Part shown: positions 25,642 through 34,074 of the stretch, piece by piece | How the letters are laid out: each line of letters begins with the position of its first letter | How positions within the stretch are numbered: the first letter of the stretch is position 1 | Origin: Shouchella patagoniensis | GTDB taxonomy: Bacteria; Bacillota; Bacilli; Bacillales; Bacillaceae_D | Assembly (NCBI RefSeq): GCF_002019705.1 | Contig: NZ_KV917377.1 | Location: forward strand, 1,610,565 to 1,674,564 | Length of the DNA: 64,000 nucleotides | Reading direction: 5' to 3' | Notes under the pieces: model-generated | Database searches by the model: none | Told to the model about the DNA's origin: nothing | What the model saw: the letters and a program-made list of their open reading frames with translations, nothing else | Program-made: the position numbers and the translations under genes

Positions 25642-27216
25642 CTAAATGCCAACACCACCTCCCTCACGATGCGTAGTAACTGGGAAGTCCCCGTAAGCTT
25701 CAGCCTTTTCATATAAGAAATTAAATGCGGCCTTAATAGCAGACTCTGTATGTTCATATGTAGAAACATATGTAAGGTTTTTCGGAATAAATCCGTAATC
25801 ATATGGATTTTGAGTTCCTATTACAATTGGTTCGTGACCTTGCCTCACTAATTCTTTTATAAACACTTGTTGAAACGATCCCTCTTCTATTGATCTAGAT
25901 GCCATTATAATTTGCTCATACGATGCAGCAATAGCGAGGTAATGATCTAATAATTCGCCCTTATTAATGGGTACGAATTCTGCAAGTTGTGAATCGAGGA
26001 CGGCTTCAATTGGCCTTTCATTTTTTCGTGGATCTTCTGCTAAACTTTGCTTTGATTTTTCCGGATAAAAGACAAGCACTGGTTTAGACTCGTCTAACCT
26101 TCTGTCTCCAATTGCCGTAATTCCCTTCTCGTAAATAGCTGCAGCTCTTCCCTTATTTTCAAGCGATCCAACTTTATCAATATCTTTCACTTGTGGAAGT
26201 TGAGCCCATGACAGGTAGCGGTCTTTCATCTGAATTACACGCTTGTAGGAGTCTTCTAACCGATCATCTAAAGACTGGTCCTTACTAATTTCCTTTGTAA
26301 ATACATCAACGGTCTCTTGTTGTCGTTCGAATCGATGAGAAACCATTAATAAATCGACTCCGGCTTGAAATGCTTGTAATGCACCTTGTGCAGTACCAAC
26401 TGTTCCAGCAATCGCATCCATTTCAAGACAATCGGTCACGACTACACCATCAAATCCTAATGTTTCACGTAACAAGTCTTTAATAACTTGTTTTGACAAT
26501 GTTGCGGGTAACGTTGAATTAGACTCGAATGCGGGAAAAACAACATGAGCGCTCATGATCATATCTGCTCCGGCTTTCATACAAGCTTGAAATGGTACAA
26601 GCTCTACCTCAAATAAACGTTTCCTCGAATGGGTGATAATCGGCAATGCATGATGCGAATCCACATTCGTATCTCCGTGACCTGGAAAGTGTTTTAGCGT
26701 CGTCATTACACCTTCGCTTTGCATTCCTTTCATCATTGCTTGAGAAAAAGACGCTACTTTTTCTGGGTCTTCTCCAAAGGAACGCACGCCAATTACTGGA
26801 TTCTCTGGATTATTGTTAACATCAACAACAGGAGCTAAATTCCAATTCACACCTAGGGCTCTCATTTCTTTCGCAGTTAGTTTCCCAACTTCATTTGCAT
26901 ATAGAGGCTCACTTGTAGCACCAAGCAACATCGCCCCTGGGAGCGTTGTTGTATCATCACCTAGTCTCCTAACTGCTCCATTCTCCTGGTCTATACATAT
27001 GGCAAGTGGCCTTTCGTGACCTGCCTCTTTTGCTAGTTGCTGCAATTGTGTGGTTAGTTCAAATAACTGCTTTTTATTTTTAATATTCCGACTAAAAAGG
27101 ATGATATTTCCGATGAAATGCTCTTGAATCATTTGCTTAATACCTGGAGTGACAGTTGTTCCATTAAAACCAAAAACAAATAATTGTCCTAACTTTCTTC
27201 GTTGCCTTTCCTCCAT
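25642..27216 (-). CDS. nagZ: Beta-N-acetylhexosaminidase, GH3 (NagZ-like)
   Basis: Removes terminal beta-linked GlcNAc. The 524 residues contain the GH3 barrel with the NagZ-type acid/base pair in KHFPGHGDTNVDSHHALP (D186 and H188) and nucleophile D262 in VVVTDCLEMDAI; CIDQENGAVRRLGD near 75 is also diagnostic. A second domain (residues 400-524) resembles the C-terminal domain of two-domain Gram-positive NagZ. There is no signal peptide, so unlike secreted B. subtilis NagZ it probably acts in the cytosol on sugars brought in by the importer encoded downstream. The start at 27216 has GAGAGGG upstream; a 32-codon upstream extension has no RBS. First gene of the operon. Confidence 0.9.
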   Translation of the reverse strand: MEERQRRKLGQLFVFGFNGTTVTPGIKQMIQEHFIGNIILFSRNIKNKKQLFELTTQLQQLAKEAGHERPLAICIDQENGAVRRLGDDTTTLPGAMLLGATSEPLYANEVGKLTAKEMRALGVNWNLAPVVDVNNNPENPVIGVRSFGEDPEKVASFSQAMMKGMQSEGVMTTLKHFPGHGDTNVDSHHALPIITHSRKRLFEVELVPFQACMKAGADMIMSAHVVFPAFESNSTLPATLSKQVIKDLLRETLGFDGVVVTDCLEMDAIAGTVGTAQGALQAFQAGVDLLMVSHRFERQQETVDVFTKEISKDQSLDDRLEDSYKRVIQMKDRYLSWAQLPQVKDIDKVGSLENKGRAAAIYEKGITAIGDRRLDESKPVLVFYPEKSKQSLAEDPRKNERPIEAVLDSQLAEFVPINKGELLDHYLAIAASYEQIIMASRSIEEGSFQQVFIKELVRQGHEPIVIGTQNPYDYGFIPKNLTYVSTYEHTESAIKAAFNFLYEKAEAYGDFPVTTHREGGGVGI

Positions 27217-27354
27217 AACGATTCCCTCTCCCTTAATATAACTGAATAATGTGTAATAAAAGTCTATTCCTTGTCCTTTAACTCCATTCCATCTACTATC
27301 TAAAACCACCAATTTTTCTAACAGAAATTCAGTAAGAATAAAAAAGCCGATTAA

Positions 27355-27368
27355 ATAAAGCGCTTTCT
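27355..27368. promoter_or_regulatory. Weak catabolite-response-element-like site upstream of nagZ operon
   Basis: AAAGCGCTTT inside ATAAAGCGCTTTCT matches 8 of 11 fixed positions of the cre consensus. It is about 140 bp from the nagZ start, plausible for CcpA control of a sugar operon. Confidence 0.35.
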
Positions 27369-27482
27369 AAATGAAATGATGCATGAAGAGTTCTCAAAAC
27401 AAATAATACGTATGCTACAAATACATAATGTCATAACAAATATACCAGATGATTAAAACATTGAACAGTATTTTTTGAAAAT

Positions 27483-27519
27483 AAAAAACTGTCCCTAAAA
27501 ACAGAATGACAGTTTTTTT
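27483..27519. terminator. Terminator-like hairpin in the nagZ/NYN intergenic region
   Basis: AAAAAACTGTC and GACAGTTTTTT form an 11-bp stem with a 14-nt loop, usable on either strand. The 27217-27754 gap holds this, the next hairpin and the weak cre site; small frames there overlap the hairpins and have no RBS. Confidence 0.65.
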
Positions 27520-27595
27520 GACAATATATTTTTTTCGAGGTTTAAATTCTGCAGATTTGGGAATCAGATAAATAATAGAGAAAAGAAGGCATATA

Positions 27596-27624
27596 AAAAG
27601 AGACAAGGTATGTCCTTGCCTCTC
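27596..27624 (-). terminator. Terminator downstream of the NYN-domain gene
   Basis: On the minus strand GAGGCAAGG, loop ACATA, CCTTGTCTC, then TTTTTATAT. One G-U pair and the T-run fix the direction. Confidence 0.8.
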
Positions 27625-27754
27625 ATAACGAATTTGTCTAACGCATTAATGTTTTAGCGAATAATAACGAATCATTTGTCTACCACTATAATATGAGAGA
27701 CTTATCTACAAGTCAACCCTTAAGATTCGACAAACATTCCTCTATTTCTCTAAA

Positions 27755-28597
27755 TTACGCTCTAGATAAGGGTGCAATCCAATTGCGCCCTTGTTCTGTT
27801 AACGCCAGACTTGGTTTGACATCTCCGTTTTTTAGTTCTTTATTCTCAGATCCAATTAGCTTCTCCACTTTCAATAAATCAATTAGTTCACTAGCAGAAT
27901 TTGCCGGAATACCAAATTTAATAGAAAATTGGTTTCTAAGCCATGGAGCTCCTAAATACAATTCATTTTCAGAGCCAAATCGATTTTCCCATTCGTCGAT
28001 AAACCGAAGTGCATCAATTTTATAAGATTCCAGATGATATTCTTTTATTTCTAGTTGTAAGAACTCTCGCAAATCTTCGCTATAATGAGAGTAATTGGTA
28101 ATATCGGTATGCTTTGGAGCTGCTTCTGAAAGATAATATAGTTCTACTCGTTTTCCTTTATACATTAACCTACTCATAATAGGAACCATATCACTGTCAG
28201 CAGTAACAAATACATAACAAGAAATGTTCTCATCTTTATAAGTACTCTCAATTGCATCAATACATAACTCAATGTCAGATGAATTTTTTCGTGAATCGCC
28301 TTCTTTATCATTTGAATATACATGGCGAATCTGAACGCGCTGTTTTTGCAAATCTGTTAAACTGGAGCGAATACGTTGAAAATCAGCATAAGCACGGAAT
28401 GTTCTTACTTGGTTTTGTCCGTATCTGTCCCACAAACAATTAAACAAATTCTTTTCTTCTGTCTCGTGGTTTGGATTATGATTATAACGGTTCATTAATG
28501 TCCAATAAACATTATCATAGTCAACAAAAATCGCTACATTACTATGCTCTTTTGTTCTAAATGCATTTGTTCGATCTTCTCTCTGAACTCTGCTCAT
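27755..28597 (-). CDS. NYN-domain (PIN-like) putative ribonuclease
   Basis: 280 residues. The N-terminal NYN domain has the acidic metal-binding set: VAIFVDYDNVYWTL (D27, D29), a DSRKNSSDIELCIDAIEST stretch and YVFVTADSDMVPIMSRL. NYN domains (LabA/DUF88-like, COG1432) share the PIN nuclease fold. The C-terminal 100 residues (IDALRFIDEWENRF, IPANSASELIDLLKVEKLIG) look like a winged-helix module that could bind nucleic acid. The ATG at 28597 lacks a clear RBS, but the stop of a short upstream frame overlaps it as ATGA, suggesting coupled translation. Its RNA target is unknown. Confidence 0.82.
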   Translation of the reverse strand: MSRVQREDRTNAFRTKEHSNVAIFVDYDNVYWTLMNRYNHNPNHETEEKNLFNCLWDRYGQNQVRTFRAYADFQRIRSSLTDLQKQRVQIRHVYSNDKEGDSRKNSSDIELCIDAIESTYKDENISCYVFVTADSDMVPIMSRLMYKGKRVELYYLSEAAPKHTDITNYSHYSEDLREFLQLEIKEYHLESYKIDALRFIDEWENRFGSENELYLGAPWLRNQFSIKFGIPANSASELIDLLKVEKLIGSENKELKNGDVKPSLALTEQGRNWIAPLSRA

Positions 28598-28704
28598 TCT
28601 TTCAGCTGTTTTTTAACGATTGCTCGTTGCCCTCCCAAAACAGCCTCCCTCCTATTCATTCCCATGAGAGCGATGTCTTGTCGTCCATTATCGTGTTGTC
28701 GCAT
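28594..28704 (-). CDS. Short upstream ORF coupled to the NYN gene
   Basis: The frame MRQHDNGRQDIALMGMNR plus 18 further residues ends in TGA overlapping the NYN start codon (ATGA). The 5' start is not fixed: ATGs at codons 1, 14 and 16 lack a good RBS, whereas a TTG at codon 23 has AGGAGG 9 nt upstream and would give only 14 residues. It is either a tiny leader gene or the translational feeder of the NYN protein, which has no RBS of its own. No family recognised. Confidence 0.4.
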   Translation of the reverse strand: MRQHDNGRQDIALMGMNRREAVLGGQRAIVKKQLKE

Positions 28705-28735
28705 CAGTGAAGATAGTACTCTTAGTGTACGACAA

Positions 28736-28765
28736 TTTATACCCCTTGCCTACGAAATTTTACAA
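28736..28765 (-). promoter_or_regulatory. Candidate promoter for the NYN gene pair
   Basis: Minus strand TTGTAA (28760-28765), 18-bp spacer, TATAAA (28736-28741), about 35 bp upstream of the short ORF. Confidence 0.45.
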
Positions 28766-28889
28766 AAACAAGGTTGGGCAAATTCAGTAGTAGTAAGATT
28801 CCCGCTTTTTAATTAGTTAAAACCTCTTCATGTAAATATATGATTTTCCCGTTGTTTTCATTCGAATAAACTAGTTGTCAAAATACTTG

Positions 28890-28956
28890 TTGACAAACAA
28901 GTGTATGAACCATATAGTACATACATATAGACTGTATGAATCGCATAATACATACA
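28890..28956 (+). promoter_or_regulatory. Sigma-A promoter with two matching 24-bp operators
   Basis: TTGACA (28890-28895), 17 bp, TATAGT (28913-28918) is a near-consensus promoter. TGTATGAACCATATAGTACATACA (shown in two parts: TGTATGAACCAT and ATAGTACATACA, 28902-28925) covers the -10 box. A second copy, TGTATGAATCGC-ATAATACATACA (28933-28956), lies 31 bp on, about three helical turns. Each copy has dyad arms TGTATG/CATACA. The GntR-family regulator encoded in the operon (30989) is the obvious binder. Confidence 0.8.
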
Positions 28957-28972
28957 CAGATGGAGGGATCGA

Positions 28973-29791
28973 ATGTCTTTTATCAAATTGCTTCACTTTG
29001 AAATGAAACGCATTTGGAAGGCTTATGTTTTATTAGTTTTGCTTGTAACCGTAATGCAATTGGTCTCTATTTGGATAGCTTCTCGCAATAGAGTAGCTAA
29101 CTTAGAAGCGTCTGCCAAACAACAAGGGTTAACCCTTGATCAACTCGGTCGAGATTATTCCTTTGATGGCGCTGAATTGTTTAATTCATTACCGATTATT
29201 GGTTCCATTATGTTATCGATCGCTGTACTACTTATCTATATGTTGCTAATTTGGTATCGAGATTGGTTTGGTAAAAACACAGTTATTTATCGCCTTCTCA
29301 TGCTACCAACAAACAGAGCCTCACTTTATTTTGCTAAGTTAATAACGATATTCTCCCTTGTACTTGGATTGCTCTCACTTCAAATTCTTTTAATAATTGC
29401 AGGAGTCTCTATAGCAACGTCCATTATTCCTACGAACTTTTTTTATCATTCTCTCTCTGTAACTTCTGTCATTCAATACGGAGGACCTTTTAGTATTTTT
29501 CTCCCATCAACCCCATTATTTTTTGTCCTTGTATATGGGCTTGGTTTCACTTTTTTAAGCGTTGTCTTTACAGCAATTTTATTAGAACGTAGCTTTCGAA
29601 TAAAAGGGTTGGTGTTTGGCGCGATGTACTTAGCGTTCATATTTACGGTGTTTATAAGTATTCTAGAAATGAGTTCAACCTATTTCTTTTTCTCTGAAAC
29701 ACTTTTAGTTATAGCAGCGACCGGTGTTATCATCCTTGTTTTGTCCATTTGGTTAAGTATTTATTTCTTACAGAAGAAGGTGACAGTATAA
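28973..29791 (+). CDS. ABC-2-type permease (first paralogue)
   Basis: 272 residues, six membrane helices, no ATPase domain. After an amphipathic start (MSFIKLLHFEMKRIWKAYVL) and an extracytoplasmic loop comes LIWYRDWFGKNTVIYRLLML followed by YFAKL, and LLERSFRIKGLVFG near residue 203. Both blocks recur in the permease at 32048, so the two are duplicates. GGAGGG precedes the ATG. It is the first gene behind the operator-bearing promoter, and the next gene starts inside its stop codon (TAATG). The transported substrate is unknown; YtrA-controlled systems of this type respond to cell-wall antibiotics in B. subtilis. Confidence 0.85.
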   Translation: MSFIKLLHFEMKRIWKAYVLLVLLVTVMQLVSIWIASRNRVANLEASAKQQGLTLDQLGRDYSFDGAELFNSLPIIGSIMLSIAVLLIYMLLIWYRDWFGKNTVIYRLLMLPTNRASLYFAKLITIFSLVLGLLSLQILLIIAGVSIATSIIPTNFFYHSLSVTSVIQYGGPFSIFLPSTPLFFVLVYGLGFTFLSVVFTAILLERSFRIKGLVFGAMYLAFIFTVFISILEMSSTYFFFSETLLVIAATGVIILVLSIWLSIYFLQKKVTV

Positions 29792-30969
29792 TGATCTTCA
29801 AACGATACGGTTTCCTATTCGCTTTTTTCGCTACTTTGTCTGTCATTATCTCCTTATTTTATGTTCACCTAGGGACAGAAACAAAGCTTGAAAAAGAGCC
29901 TTTTGAGTGGACTACAATAAATGGAAACAGCAGTTATTTAAATGACTTATATTTTTCTGGATCAATACAACAATATAACTCTCTGGCTAACTCTTACTTA
30001 TTCGAAGCCCCGGGTGGCACGATTCAATACAGTGATCCACTTTCGATTTTAGAACGGTACGATTCGACAGGACAACCCGAGCTTGATCGAATTATATTTA
30101 AAAACCGCTCATTATTTCGGGGTATTCACAATTCGCAACAGCTCGTTGCTGAAGATGAAAACTTTATAGCCGTTGTTCATGAGGAATATGATCCTATTAC
30201 CCGCTCAAATCAAACGGTCGTAACAAGTTTTTCTGCAGATAACAATAAAAAAAGCAGTCTACAGATAAAGAGCCCAAATGATGTGGATTACAGTTGGTTT
30301 GGAGAAGGATACATAAAGAATGATACATTGTTCTTTACCGCATCTCTTTCTTCTCACTTCTATAACGAACAGAATGATATTCATGAAACTGAAGAAAGAT
30401 CTGTCTATTACGCTGTCGACTTGAAAACGAATACGGTCACCGAAACGGTATTTCTTGATGACTTGTTGCTAGATGATTCTTCATCAGCAACAATAAGCTC
30501 AATTGATTTATTTTCTTTGCACGACACAGCCGTAGTAACGATAACAAATGAGGCGGATGCAGTTATTCATTACGCCACCATTGACCTTGAAAATGCGACA
30601 ATCACAACACTGGATTACGAGTCACAACGACCTTTTCAAATCGCTGAAAATGAACAGGCTCTGCAATTTATTTCATATGATACTGAAACGATTACCTTAT
30701 ATGAATGGGAAAAACAAACACCAGAACAACTTGAGCTTGTAGCAACTTTTCCTTCACCAATTCAATTTGCAGATGATTCTATTCAGCTTTTTCACGTCAA
30801 CGAACAATTGCTCTATATTCTTGCTAATAAAGAAACAGCTATTGATTCAGAAGTAAGATATACACTTTATACCGTTGGTCTTAATGATGAAGAAATACTC
30901 TATACAGGGGAAATGAGACCATCGCAAGAAAATGTCCACTTCTCATTCCAAGTTTTAAAGAGCATGTAG
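29791..30969 (+). CDS. Membrane-anchored extracytoplasmic protein of the GntR-ABC operon (first paralogue)
   Basis: 392 residues with one N-terminal hydrophobic segment (YGFLFAFFATLSVIISLFYV) and a large outside domain rich in beta strands with repeated patterns such as YYAVDLKTNTVTE, YATIDLENATITTLDY and TLYTVGLNDEEILYTG, like blades of a beta-propeller. There is no lipobox. The product at 32882 has the same layout and local similarity (LDRIIFKNRSLFRGIHNSQQ against LDELSADHRAFFRGKRHEHS). I know no named family. Position directly after a permease suggests a partner or sensor domain of the exporter. AAGGTGA lies 7 nt before the ATG at 29791; a longer frame from 29749 lies inside the permease. 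Confidence 0.8.
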   Translation: MIFKRYGFLFAFFATLSVIISLFYVHLGTETKLEKEPFEWTTINGNSSYLNDLYFSGSIQQYNSLANSYLFEAPGGTIQYSDPLSILERYDSTGQPELDRIIFKNRSLFRGIHNSQQLVAEDENFIAVVHEEYDPITRSNQTVVTSFSADNNKKSSLQIKSPNDVDYSWFGEGYIKNDTLFFTASLSSHFYNEQNDIHETEERSVYYAVDLKTNTVTETVFLDDLLLDDSSSATISSIDLFSLHDTAVVTITNEADAVIHYATIDLENATITTLDYESQRPFQIAENEQALQFISYDTETITLYEWEKQTPEQLELVATFPSPIQFADDSIQLFHVNEQLLYILANKETAIDSEVRYTLYTVGLNDEEILYTGEMRPSQENVHFSFQVLKSM

Positions 30970-30988
30970 ACGAGAAGGGAGCAACACG

Positions 30989-31360
30989 ATGAAAATTCAG
31001 TTTAATAACCGTGAGCCTGTTTATATACAAGTGATTCGATACTTTAAAGAACAAATTGCAACTGGTCAACTTATCGCCGGAGAGGAAATTCCCTCCCGGC
31101 GCGAACTTGGCGCTCTTTTAAAAATTAACCCTAACACTGCACAAAGAGCTTATAAAGAAATGGAGGAGGCATTGTTGATCCATACTGAACGAAACAAACC
31201 AAGCCGTATCACATTTGATCAAGATATACTCGACGCGATTCGATCCGAACTTATTCATGAGTCTATTGATACATTTGTGCAGTCCATTCGTAGTATCAAC
31301 GTTCCACTAGATGAGGTCATTGACTTGATGAAACAGCGTTACAATAAGGAGGATAATTAA
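30989..31360 (+). CDS. GntR-family repressor, YtrA subfamily
   Basis: 123 residues: a winged-helix DNA-binding domain (PVYIQVIRYFKEQIATGQLI, PSRRELGALLKINPNTAQRA, YKEMEEALLI) and a short helical dimerisation tail of about 50 residues, the YtrA pattern, too short for a metabolite-binding domain. It very likely represses its own operon through the two TGTATG-N12-CATACA sites at 28902-28956. Position in the middle of the operon, between the first permease/ectodomain pair and the ATPase, is unusual, since ytrA-type genes are normally first. GAAGGGAG precedes the ATG. Confidence 0.9.
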   Translation: MKIQFNNREPVYIQVIRYFKEQIATGQLIAGEEIPSRRELGALLKINPNTAQRAYKEMEEALLIHTERNKPSRITFDQDILDAIRSELIHESIDTFVQSIRSINVPLDEVIDLMKQRYNKEDN

Positions 31361-31361
31361 T

Positions 31362-32051
31362 ATGATTAAAGTAAAAGGCGTCTCAAAAAAGTATGGTCGG
31401 AAAAAAGTACTCCACGATGTATCTTTTACAGCTCTCCCTGGAGAAATTACGTGTTTAATAGGAATTAACGGTGTTGGTAAAACCACAATCTTAAAAATCA
31501 TTACGAACTTAACTCCTAAGAGTGGGGGAACAATTACAATTGATGGAGAACCTCTTAAACCAAAAAGTTATGAGTTAATTACGTTTATTCCTGACGCCAT
31601 TCCTATGCCACCTTCAATGACGATTAATGATGCTATTATCTTTATGGATGATTTCTATAAGAGTTGGAATAATGAACGAGCAGAAGAACTTTTACTATTT
31701 TTTAAATTAGATCGCAGGACTAAAATTGGCGATTTATCAAAAGGGAACACCGCAAAGGTAAATTTACTTCTCGGACTCTCCTTGGACGTGCGCTATATCC
31801 TAATGGATGAACCCTTTTCCGGCATTGACATTTTTAGTAGAGAGCAAATTACTAATTTATTTTCAAGCGGATTCTTAGAAGATCGTGGTGTCCTAATAAC
31901 AACTCATGAAATTAAAGACATTGAACACTTAATTGACAAAGCGGTTTTTCTAGATGAAGGGGTCATACTGAAGGAATTTAAAACAGAGGATATGCGGCTT
32001 CAAGAAGGGAAATCGATAGAAGACGTTATGCGTGAGGTGTATCAGCCTTGA
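31362..32051 (+). CDS. ABC transporter ATPase of the GntR operon (YtrB-like)
   Basis: 229 residues. Walker A is IGINGVGKTTIL near 33-44, Walker B YILMDEPFSGID near 142-153, switch His in LITTHEIKDIEHL. The signature reads DLSKGNTAKVNLLLGLSLD, that is LSKGN in place of LSGGQ, as in other YtrB-like ATPases. The gene starts 1 bp after the repressor stop with AAGGAGG, and its stop overlaps the next start (TTGA). As the only ATPase in the operon, it probably serves both permeases, perhaps as a heteromeric pair. Confidence 0.9.
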   Translation: MIKVKGVSKKYGRKKVLHDVSFTALPGEITCLIGINGVGKTTILKIITNLTPKSGGTITIDGEPLKPKSYELITFIPDAIPMPPSMTINDAIIFMDDFYKSWNNERAEELLLFFKLDRRTKIGDLSKGNTAKVNLLLGLSLDVRYILMDEPFSGIDIFSREQITNLFSSGFLEDRGVLITTHEIKDIEHLIDKAVFLDEGVILKEFKTEDMRLQEGKSIEDVMREVYQP

Positions 32052-32863
32052 ACTACCTTAAACTAACACACTTTGAATTGAGACGTGTTATGCCTTTTTT
32101 CCTTAGCGCTATTGGTCTATTTGCTTTAATTCAATTTACGCTCGTTTTTTTCTATCAACGTCGTCTTTATAAATTTCTTTCAGAGGAATTACGAAGTGGC
32201 GGGACGATTGAGACCTTTGCTCTCGATTGGGGACCCATCTCACTTTTTTCACTAGCCAACACTTCCCCCTTTTATATAGGTTCGTTTTTGCTTATTTTCG
32301 CAACAACTATTGGGTATTCCCTATTTATTTGGTATAGAGATTGGTTTGGGAAACACCTATTTATTTATCGACTTTTGCTTATGCCGGTTCATCGAATGAC
32401 CATTTACTCTGCTAAATTCAGTGCCATCGTGGTGATGCTGCTTGCACTTGTTGCTTCGCAGCTTGTATTTATTCCACTTCAGACGCAGTTACTAACTATG
32501 AATTTACCAAATCAATTAATTGAACCTGCTTCTTTTTCTCTTTTATATTCAGCAAATTGGTTATTTGGTCCCGCATTTTCTATGGAGGTTCAAGCAAGTC
32601 TCACAATTTCCCTGCTTGCGCTTTTATTATTTTCACTTTTTCTAATCGTTTTGTTAGAACGCTCCTTTCGTTTAAAAGGGATTTTTATTGCTATTGCTTA
32701 TTTAGCTACGGTTGGTGGGATTTCTATTGCATTACTTTTGTTTTTGAATCGCTTTTTATACCTCTCAGAGCTTTATGTTGTAACCCTAATTCTTTGCTTG
32801 CTCTTTAGTGCACTCGCAATCGTTCTATCTTTTTATTTACTCGTAAAAAAAATTACTGTATAG
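32048..32863 (+). CDS. ABC-2-type permease (second paralogue)
   Basis: 271 residues, six membrane helices, clear duplicate of the product of 28973: MNYLKLTHFELRRVMPFFLS, LFIWYRDWFGKHLFIYRLLL followed by YSAKF, and LLERSFRLKGIFIA, ending LLVKKITV against LQKKVTV. The start is a TTG overlapping the ATPase stop codon, with GAGGTG about 8 nt upstream. The outside loop between helices one and two differs most between the copies, so they may recognise different partners. Confidence 0.85.
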   Translation: MNYLKLTHFELRRVMPFFLSAIGLFALIQFTLVFFYQRRLYKFLSEELRSGGTIETFALDWGPISLFSLANTSPFYIGSFLLIFATTIGYSLFIWYRDWFGKHLFIYRLLLMPVHRMTIYSAKFSAIVVMLLALVASQLVFIPLQTQLLTMNLPNQLIEPASFSLLYSANWLFGPAFSMEVQASLTISLLALLLFSLFLIVLLERSFRLKGIFIAIAYLATVGGISIALLLFLNRFLYLSELYVVTLILCLLFSALAIVLSFYLLVKKITV

Positions 32864-32881
32864 GAAGGGGCCTAGGAAGCA

Positions 32882-34045
32882 ATGAGACGTTTTTTGTATA
32901 GTTTTTCACTCATCTTCTTTCTCTTTATTGTTTTTACTTGGCATGCGATTACCGCTATGACTCAAGACTCTATGGAAGAGCCCCCATACGTTTATGTCAC
33001 TTTAGCTGGCTCAACAAGTGTTTTTGAAAATCTAACGATTGAAGGTTATGCTCATCAACAAGGATCTAGCGAACCCTTTTATTTATTCAATGAGAAGGAC
33101 CAATTCTTATCTGGTCTGAGGAAATTGGATACATTTTCAGATCCGGTATTAGATGAATTATCGGCTGATCACCGTGCTTTTTTTCGAGGAAAACGGCATG
33201 AACACTCATTTTATATCGATGATACATTTATTGTATCTGCCAATTTACCAAACTCTTTTACTTATGGTACCAAAACAAATGATCTTTCTGTTAGCTGGCT
33301 TGAACGAGAAACAGGAAAGACACTTTCCTTTACTACACCCATCGATTTCGACCATTATTATTCCTTTATCGTCGACATGCAGATGAGAGGAGATACATTG
33401 CTTCTCCTCGTAGAACAAAGTACACGATCTAGTACTGAACTTGTTTTATATGAAATTAATAATTCAACACATTCCTTAACAGATCAGCAAATTCTTTATA
33501 CTCTTCCAAATAATGATGATAAATATATTACTATTATTAGTGACAGCTTTTATTTTAGCCCTTCCTCCTATGCAGCTTGGTCTGTTTATGGTTGGGAGAC
33601 GGATACAAATGAGCTTAATTTTTATTCCTATGATTCTACTGAAACGAAAACGCTTGATCTTGGATCGAAAATAAAAGAAGGGGCGAACTCTTCTTTTAGC
33701 GCATTTCAAGATGGTGAGCAAGTTATCTTTATCGAACATCTATATGATAAAAAAGTTGCGAATGTACGGTATTTAATGATTGATCTTAGGGAAGGAAAAG
33801 CATCTGATATGCACGAAACCCTTCTGAGAAATGAAGATATAATAACAGTAAAACAAGCGAACGGTTTTCTCTATTTCATCACTGCTGTTAACAACTTGAG
33901 CAACGAATTAGCCAAGATAACTGTGATCGATCCCGTTACGAATGAAGAAATTCATGAAGGAGTCATACAATACACCGATGGTAGCTTTCGTACCGGTCAT
34001 TATTCTTTTGATTTCTATGACACACAAAATGACAACCAGAAATAA
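32882..34045 (+). CDS. Membrane-anchored extracytoplasmic protein of the GntR-ABC operon (second paralogue)
   Basis: 387 residues with an N-terminal hydrophobic segment (FLYSFSLIFFLFIVFTWHAI) and a beta-rich outside domain of similar size and pattern to the product of 29791, at low identity. Motifs such as VSWLERETGKTLSF, LVLYEINNSTHSL and YLMIDLREGKAS repeat a strand-turn-strand theme that suggests a propeller. GAAGGGG precedes the ATG. It ends the operon; the terminator overlaps its last codons. No known family recognised. Confidence 0.78.
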   Translation: MRRFLYSFSLIFFLFIVFTWHAITAMTQDSMEEPPYVYVTLAGSTSVFENLTIEGYAHQQGSSEPFYLFNEKDQFLSGLRKLDTFSDPVLDELSADHRAFFRGKRHEHSFYIDDTFIVSANLPNSFTYGTKTNDLSVSWLERETGKTLSFTTPIDFDHYYSFIVDMQMRGDTLLLLVEQSTRSSTELVLYEINNSTHSLTDQQILYTLPNNDDKYITIISDSFYFSPSSYAAWSVYGWETDTNELNFYSYDSTETKTLDLGSKIKEGANSSFSAFQDGEQVIFIEHLYDKKVANVRYLMIDLREGKASDMHETLLRNEDIITVKQANGFLYFITAVNNLSNELAKITVIDPVTNEEIHEGVIQYTDGSFRTGHYSFDFYDTQNDNQK

Positions 34046-34064
34046 AGGCTGTCATTTTGTCTTT
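34025..34064 (+). terminator. Terminator of the GntR-ABC operon
   Basis: CAAAATGACA and TGTCATTTTG form a 10-bp stem, then TCTTTT. It also lies just beyond the end of the convergent MBL gene. Confidence 0.8.
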
Positions 34065-34074
34065 TATGAAAAAT

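Noticed and set aside
27415-27606. 63-codon minus-strand hydrophobic frame
   Set aside because: It starts in one terminator hairpin and crosses another; the start is a TTG without RBS. AT-rich sequence gives such frames by chance.
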